Under the pieces are notes generated by a model. That model had not been told where the DNA came from, did not search any database, and saw only the letters and a program-made list of their open reading frames with translations. DNA of 36,637 bases from a bacterium (GTDB taxonomy: Bacteria; Zixibacteria; MSB-5A5; GN15; FEB-12). Positions 34,220 through 36,637 of the stretch are shown here, one piece after another; the first letter of the stretch is position 1; every line of letters starts with the position of its first letter. The stretch spans positions 1 through 36,637 of the forward strand of contig JAUWIB010000125.1 of NCBI GenBank assembly GCA_030605565.1, in the 5' to 3' direction. Both the position numbers and the translations under genes were made by a program.

Positions 34220-36366
34220 AGCTAGTCCTTCTCTGCCTCACCTTCACAGCCTGCCTTCTATTGACTGGATCGGTCCAGGCCGGAGGTATCGACCGGCTGC
34301 CCGATCAGACTATGCTGTGGAATCGCTTCCACGCGGTGACGGTGGTTGATAGTTTCGCCGTGGCTTTGGCGCCGGACGGCATCGTCGTTTGTCGCTTTGA
34401 TCGGATCGATTCGAGTTTCGTGCAGATCAACCAACTCTTCCTTGATGACGAACCGGTCCGAATGAAATCTCACGGAGACATGTTAGTGGTTTACACGATG
34501 GGGGACAGTTTGCTTTTGATCGATATCGGACAGCTTCCGAGTATCGATTACAGGGCTGGTATCGATGTCGGTTTGCCTTTGTCGGATTTCGCCCTGCATG
34601 GAGATGATCTCTATGTGTCGGCCTGGTTTGCCGGTATTCTCAGATTCACGGTTGACGACGACGATCAGATTCAGTTCTCCGACTCCAGCATGAAGCCGAT
34701 TCTGGTGACGCAGGTGGAGGTCTCAAACGATACTCTCTACGGGCTGGACGAGTACAACGGCATTATCCGCTACGACATCTCGGGTGACGGTTTCGGACAA
34801 TTCATAGATTACCTTTACGTGCCTCAACGCGCTGCATCGTTCTACAAGAACGGCAGCGAGTTCGTAATCGCCGCCATCAACGACGGCGTTTTGTTCGGCC
34901 GGTTCGGCCAGGCCGGTTCCGGCATCTATGGCGCCATTGACGGCATGGCGCCGATTTACAAAACGCTCGTGACCGACAGTCTGTTTGTTTTCGTGGGTGA
35001 TCGCTTTGTAGAATTGATCGACCGCAGCGATTACCAGCAGCGCAGCACTATAGCTATCGGCGATGACCTGCCTGACGGAGATCTGTTCTATATCGATGGC
35101 AGGCCTTTTTTGTTATTGCCGGGGCAATTCGGCGGGCTGGTGCTCTACCGTCTGGATGAGTCAGGACAATCCTGGGTCGCCTTCTGTCGCCCGGGACCAA
35201 TCACGGGACTTGTTTTGTGTGACGGCAGGCTGTACACCGGGGGGAAATCAAATCCGGTTGATGTCTACCGGCTGGACCAGTGGCGAACGGCGCCGAGGTT
35301 TGACTTCACGATTTACCCGACCTGGCAGGACGTGGCATCGATCGATCGCAATGGCGACAGCTTGATAGTATTATACAACAGCCCGAATAAGATCGCGTTC
35401 ATATCCTCAATTGCTGACCCTGATAAGTATTACGTGGAGAGTTCTATCCGTGTCGATCCCCAGGGCGCCTTTGGCCTCGAGTTTGCGCCGGACTGGTCGA
35501 CCGATCGATCGGCCATCCTGGTGTATGCCGCGTCGTCGATTAGTATCTTCCCTATCAACGACTCCAACGTGGTCGAATACGGCGCTACCTGGCCGATTAT
35601 CGGTAAGGTCCTGGGCGCGACTTTTGCCGATTCGCTGTTGTTTGTTTCGACGGGCAAGAATTCGATTTGGATCTACCGAGTAGCTTCCGACTACTCCCTG
35701 CGGATGCTGTCCAGTATCAGTCTGGTTCTCCCGGTCTTCGAGTTGGAGTTCATGAACGACCGTTTGATTTACTTCACCTATGACGACATGACCTACGTCG
35801 ATTGTTCCGACCCGCGCCATCCGCGAGTGGAAGCGGTGGCGCCGATGGCTCTGCCGGTTACTGACGGCGTGGTGTACGAGGACCGTCTCTACACAGTAGG
35901 CGCGTGCGGGATAGCGGTTTATGACCTTGACACTTCGCCGCCCAGGGTAATCGACTATGGCGGTCGGGCCGGCTCCTTTTTGGCTACCGATGGTGAGGTT
36001 GTCGCTACTTCCAACGGCGAGTCGATCCACCTTTACTACCTTCACGAGGACCGGCTGTTTCATGTCGAGTCGGGCCCACCGGTACCGAATCGTTTCGAGC
36101 TTTCGCAGAACTACCCCAATCCGTTCAATCCGATTACGTTTATAGATTTCAGCCTGCCGCAACCGGCCCGCGTCAGAGTGGAGGTCTTCAATGTCCTCGG
36201 CCAGTCGGTAACGACATTGGTCGACACGCACAAACCCGCCGGTCATCACACTGTCTCGTGGAATGGTACAGATGTCAGCGGCGACCATGTTTCCAGCGGC
36301 GTTTACTTCTATCGCATCAGCGCCGACGACTTCCACGCTTCCAACAAGATGATGCTGATCCGGTAG
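34216..36366 (+). CDS. Secreted beta-propeller-like protein with C-terminal sorting domain
   Basis: 716 residues. Signal peptide LVLLCLTFTACLLLTGSVQA ends at residue 22-23. Residues about 25-610 consist of repeated beta-strand units of the LVIVD/YVTN type: DSLLLIDIGQLPSIDYRAGI, DDLYVSAWFAGILRFTVDD, DTLYGLDEYNGIIRYDISG, RLIYFTYDDMTYVDCSD, DRLYTVGACGIAVYDLD. I see no catalytic motif. Residues about 624-716 are a FlgD-like sorting domain (ELSQNYPNPFNPITFIDFSL, RVEVFNVLGQSVTTLVDT, SGVYFYRISADD). The start is in the stop codon of the protease gene, and both proteins end in the same type of domain, so they are probably made together and delivered to the same surface. It may be a binding partner or substrate-presenting companion of the protease; this is inference. 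Confidence 0.88.
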   Translation: MKLVLLCLTFTACLLLTGSVQAGGIDRLPDQTMLWNRFHAVTVVDSFAVALAPDGIVVCRFDRIDSSFVQINQLFLDDEPVRMKSHGDMLVVYTMGDSLLLIDIGQLPSIDYRAGIDVGLPLSDFALHGDDLYVSAWFAGILRFTVDDDDQIQFSDSSMKPILVTQVEVSNDTLYGLDEYNGIIRYDISGDGFGQFIDYLYVPQRAASFYKNGSEFVIAAINDGVLFGRFGQAGSGIYGAIDGMAPIYKTLVTDSLFVFVGDRFVELIDRSDYQQRSTIAIGDDLPDGDLFYIDGRPFLLLPGQFGGLVLYRLDESGQSWVAFCRPGPITGLVLCDGRLYTGGKSNPVDVYRLDQWRTAPRFDFTIYPTWQDVASIDRNGDSLIVLYNSPNKIAFISSIADPDKYYVESSIRVDPQGAFGLEFAPDWSTDRSAILVYAASSISIFPINDSNVVEYGATWPIIGKVLGATFADSLLFVSTGKNSIWIYRVASDYSLRMLSSISLVLPVFELEFMNDRLIYFTYDDMTYVDCSDPRHPRVEAVAPMALPVTDGVVYEDRLYTVGACGIAVYDLDTSPPRVIDYGGRAGSFLATDGEVVATSNGESIHLYYLHEDRLFHVESGPPVPNRFELSQNYPNPFNPITFIDFSLPQPARVRVEVFNVLGQSVTTLVDTHKPAGHHTVSWNGTDVSGDHVSSGVYFYRISADDFHASNKMMLIR

Positions 36367-36400
36367 CGGCGCGTTATGGTACGGTGACCCGCGAGTCGTA

Positions 36401-36520
36401 GTAGGTCGGAACCCCCTTGCGGGTTCCGACTCTCAAATTACTCACCAGAGTCCCGTGTCGGGAGCCCTGAGTTCTTGACATGTTGTCGGAACCGCGCCCT
36501 TCGACTCCCAGGCTGTGTCA
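36401..36520 (+). repeat. Dispersed intergenic repeat 'E', internally deleted copy
   Basis: Starts GTAGGTCGGAACCCCCTTGC, contains the 10-bp hairpin GTCGGAACCC / GGGTTCCGAC (36405-36430), and runs to CCAGGCTGTGTCA. The first about 105 nt match the reverse complement of 8342-8448 with only a few changes; then about 65 nt present in the 8264-8448 copy are missing and the last 12 nt match again. Confidence 0.85.
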
Positions 36521-36637
36521 TAATCTACATTGCCGTCGTACAGAGTTGTGGTATCGTAGGGCGTTTTCGTTAGTAACGTTTTTTTCCGTTCAAATCGTCG
36601 TCTGATCGGTCAATATGTCCATGATCTTACAAATATC
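36521..36637. other. Terminal intergenic stretch
   Basis: No gene seen. CGTT-AGT-AACG followed by seven T (about 36568-36585) is a short, weak terminator-like hairpin on the plus strand. Confidence 0.3.

Noticed and set aside
1-36637. tRNA, rRNA or CRISPR features
   Set aside because: I saw no cloverleaf with TTC-x-A-x-x-C, no rRNA-like conserved stretch and no regularly spaced direct repeats.

Overview
The window looks like a piece of chromosome from an uncultured, Gram-negative-type bacterium of the Fibrobacterota-Chlorobiota-Bacteroidota (FCB) neighbourhood. I lean towards candidate phylum Zixibacteria or a close relative, but this is inference. The grounds are a moderately high GC content; lipopolysaccharide-type genes (two family-9 heptosyltransferase-like enzymes, an MsbA-like exporter, a Wzx flippase, an O-antigen ligase); large secreted proteins ending in the 'QNYPNPFNP' type of C-terminal sorting domain; a secreted protein ending in a dockerin-like pair of '[13 protein letters not shown]' repeats; and many dispersed palindromic intergenic repeats. 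I see no rRNA, tRNA, CRISPR array or transposase gene.

Layout. (1) 1-8109, minus strand: a site-2-protease-like membrane peptidase and a coupled lipoprotein, then an operon with its own likely promoter (msbA-like exporter, heptosyltransferase-like GT9, WaaE-like GT2, second GT9) that runs into a (p)ppGpp synthetase/hydrolase gene cut by the window edge. (2) 8110-8623: intergenic repeats and a terminator. (3) 8624-12130, minus: a secreted 1168-residue putative glycoside-hydrolase-like protein with five Fn3/Ig-like modules and a sorting domain. (4) 12203-12838: repeat-rich, no convincing gene. (5) 12839-23950, minus: a surface polysaccharide locus in the order flippase, O-antigen ligase/polymerase, AftB-like GT-C transferase, CapK/PaaK-like adenylate-forming enzyme, then four glycosyltransferases chained mostly by 4-nt stop/start overlaps. 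(6) 24153-27911, minus: a secreted Asp-box beta-propeller / thrombospondin-type-3 / dockerin protein with a strong promoter and terminator. (7) 27912-28739: repeat-rich. (8) 28740-30158, plus: an orphan protein with a degenerate nuclease-like C-terminal domain, bracketed by inverted copies of a 74-76 nt repeat. (9) 30527-36366, plus: a secreted subtilisin-like protease with FG-GAP/VCBS-like repeats, translationally coupled to a second secreted beta-propeller-like protein; both end in the same kind of sorting domain. (10) 36367-36637: another intergenic repeat copy.

How it fits together. Blocks 1 and 5 build and export cell-surface glycolipid: core transferases and lipid flipping in block 1, repeat-unit assembly, flipping and ligation in block 5. 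Blocks 3, 6 and 9 are secreted or surface-anchored proteins that would be displayed on that envelope, probably through a type IX-like secretion system encoded elsewhere. The parts most worth a second look are the inverted-repeat-flanked orphan in block 8, the mosaic intergenic repeat families shared between distant gaps, and the protease/propeller pair. I did not find a clear new defence or mobile system; block 8 is the best candidate for something undescribed.
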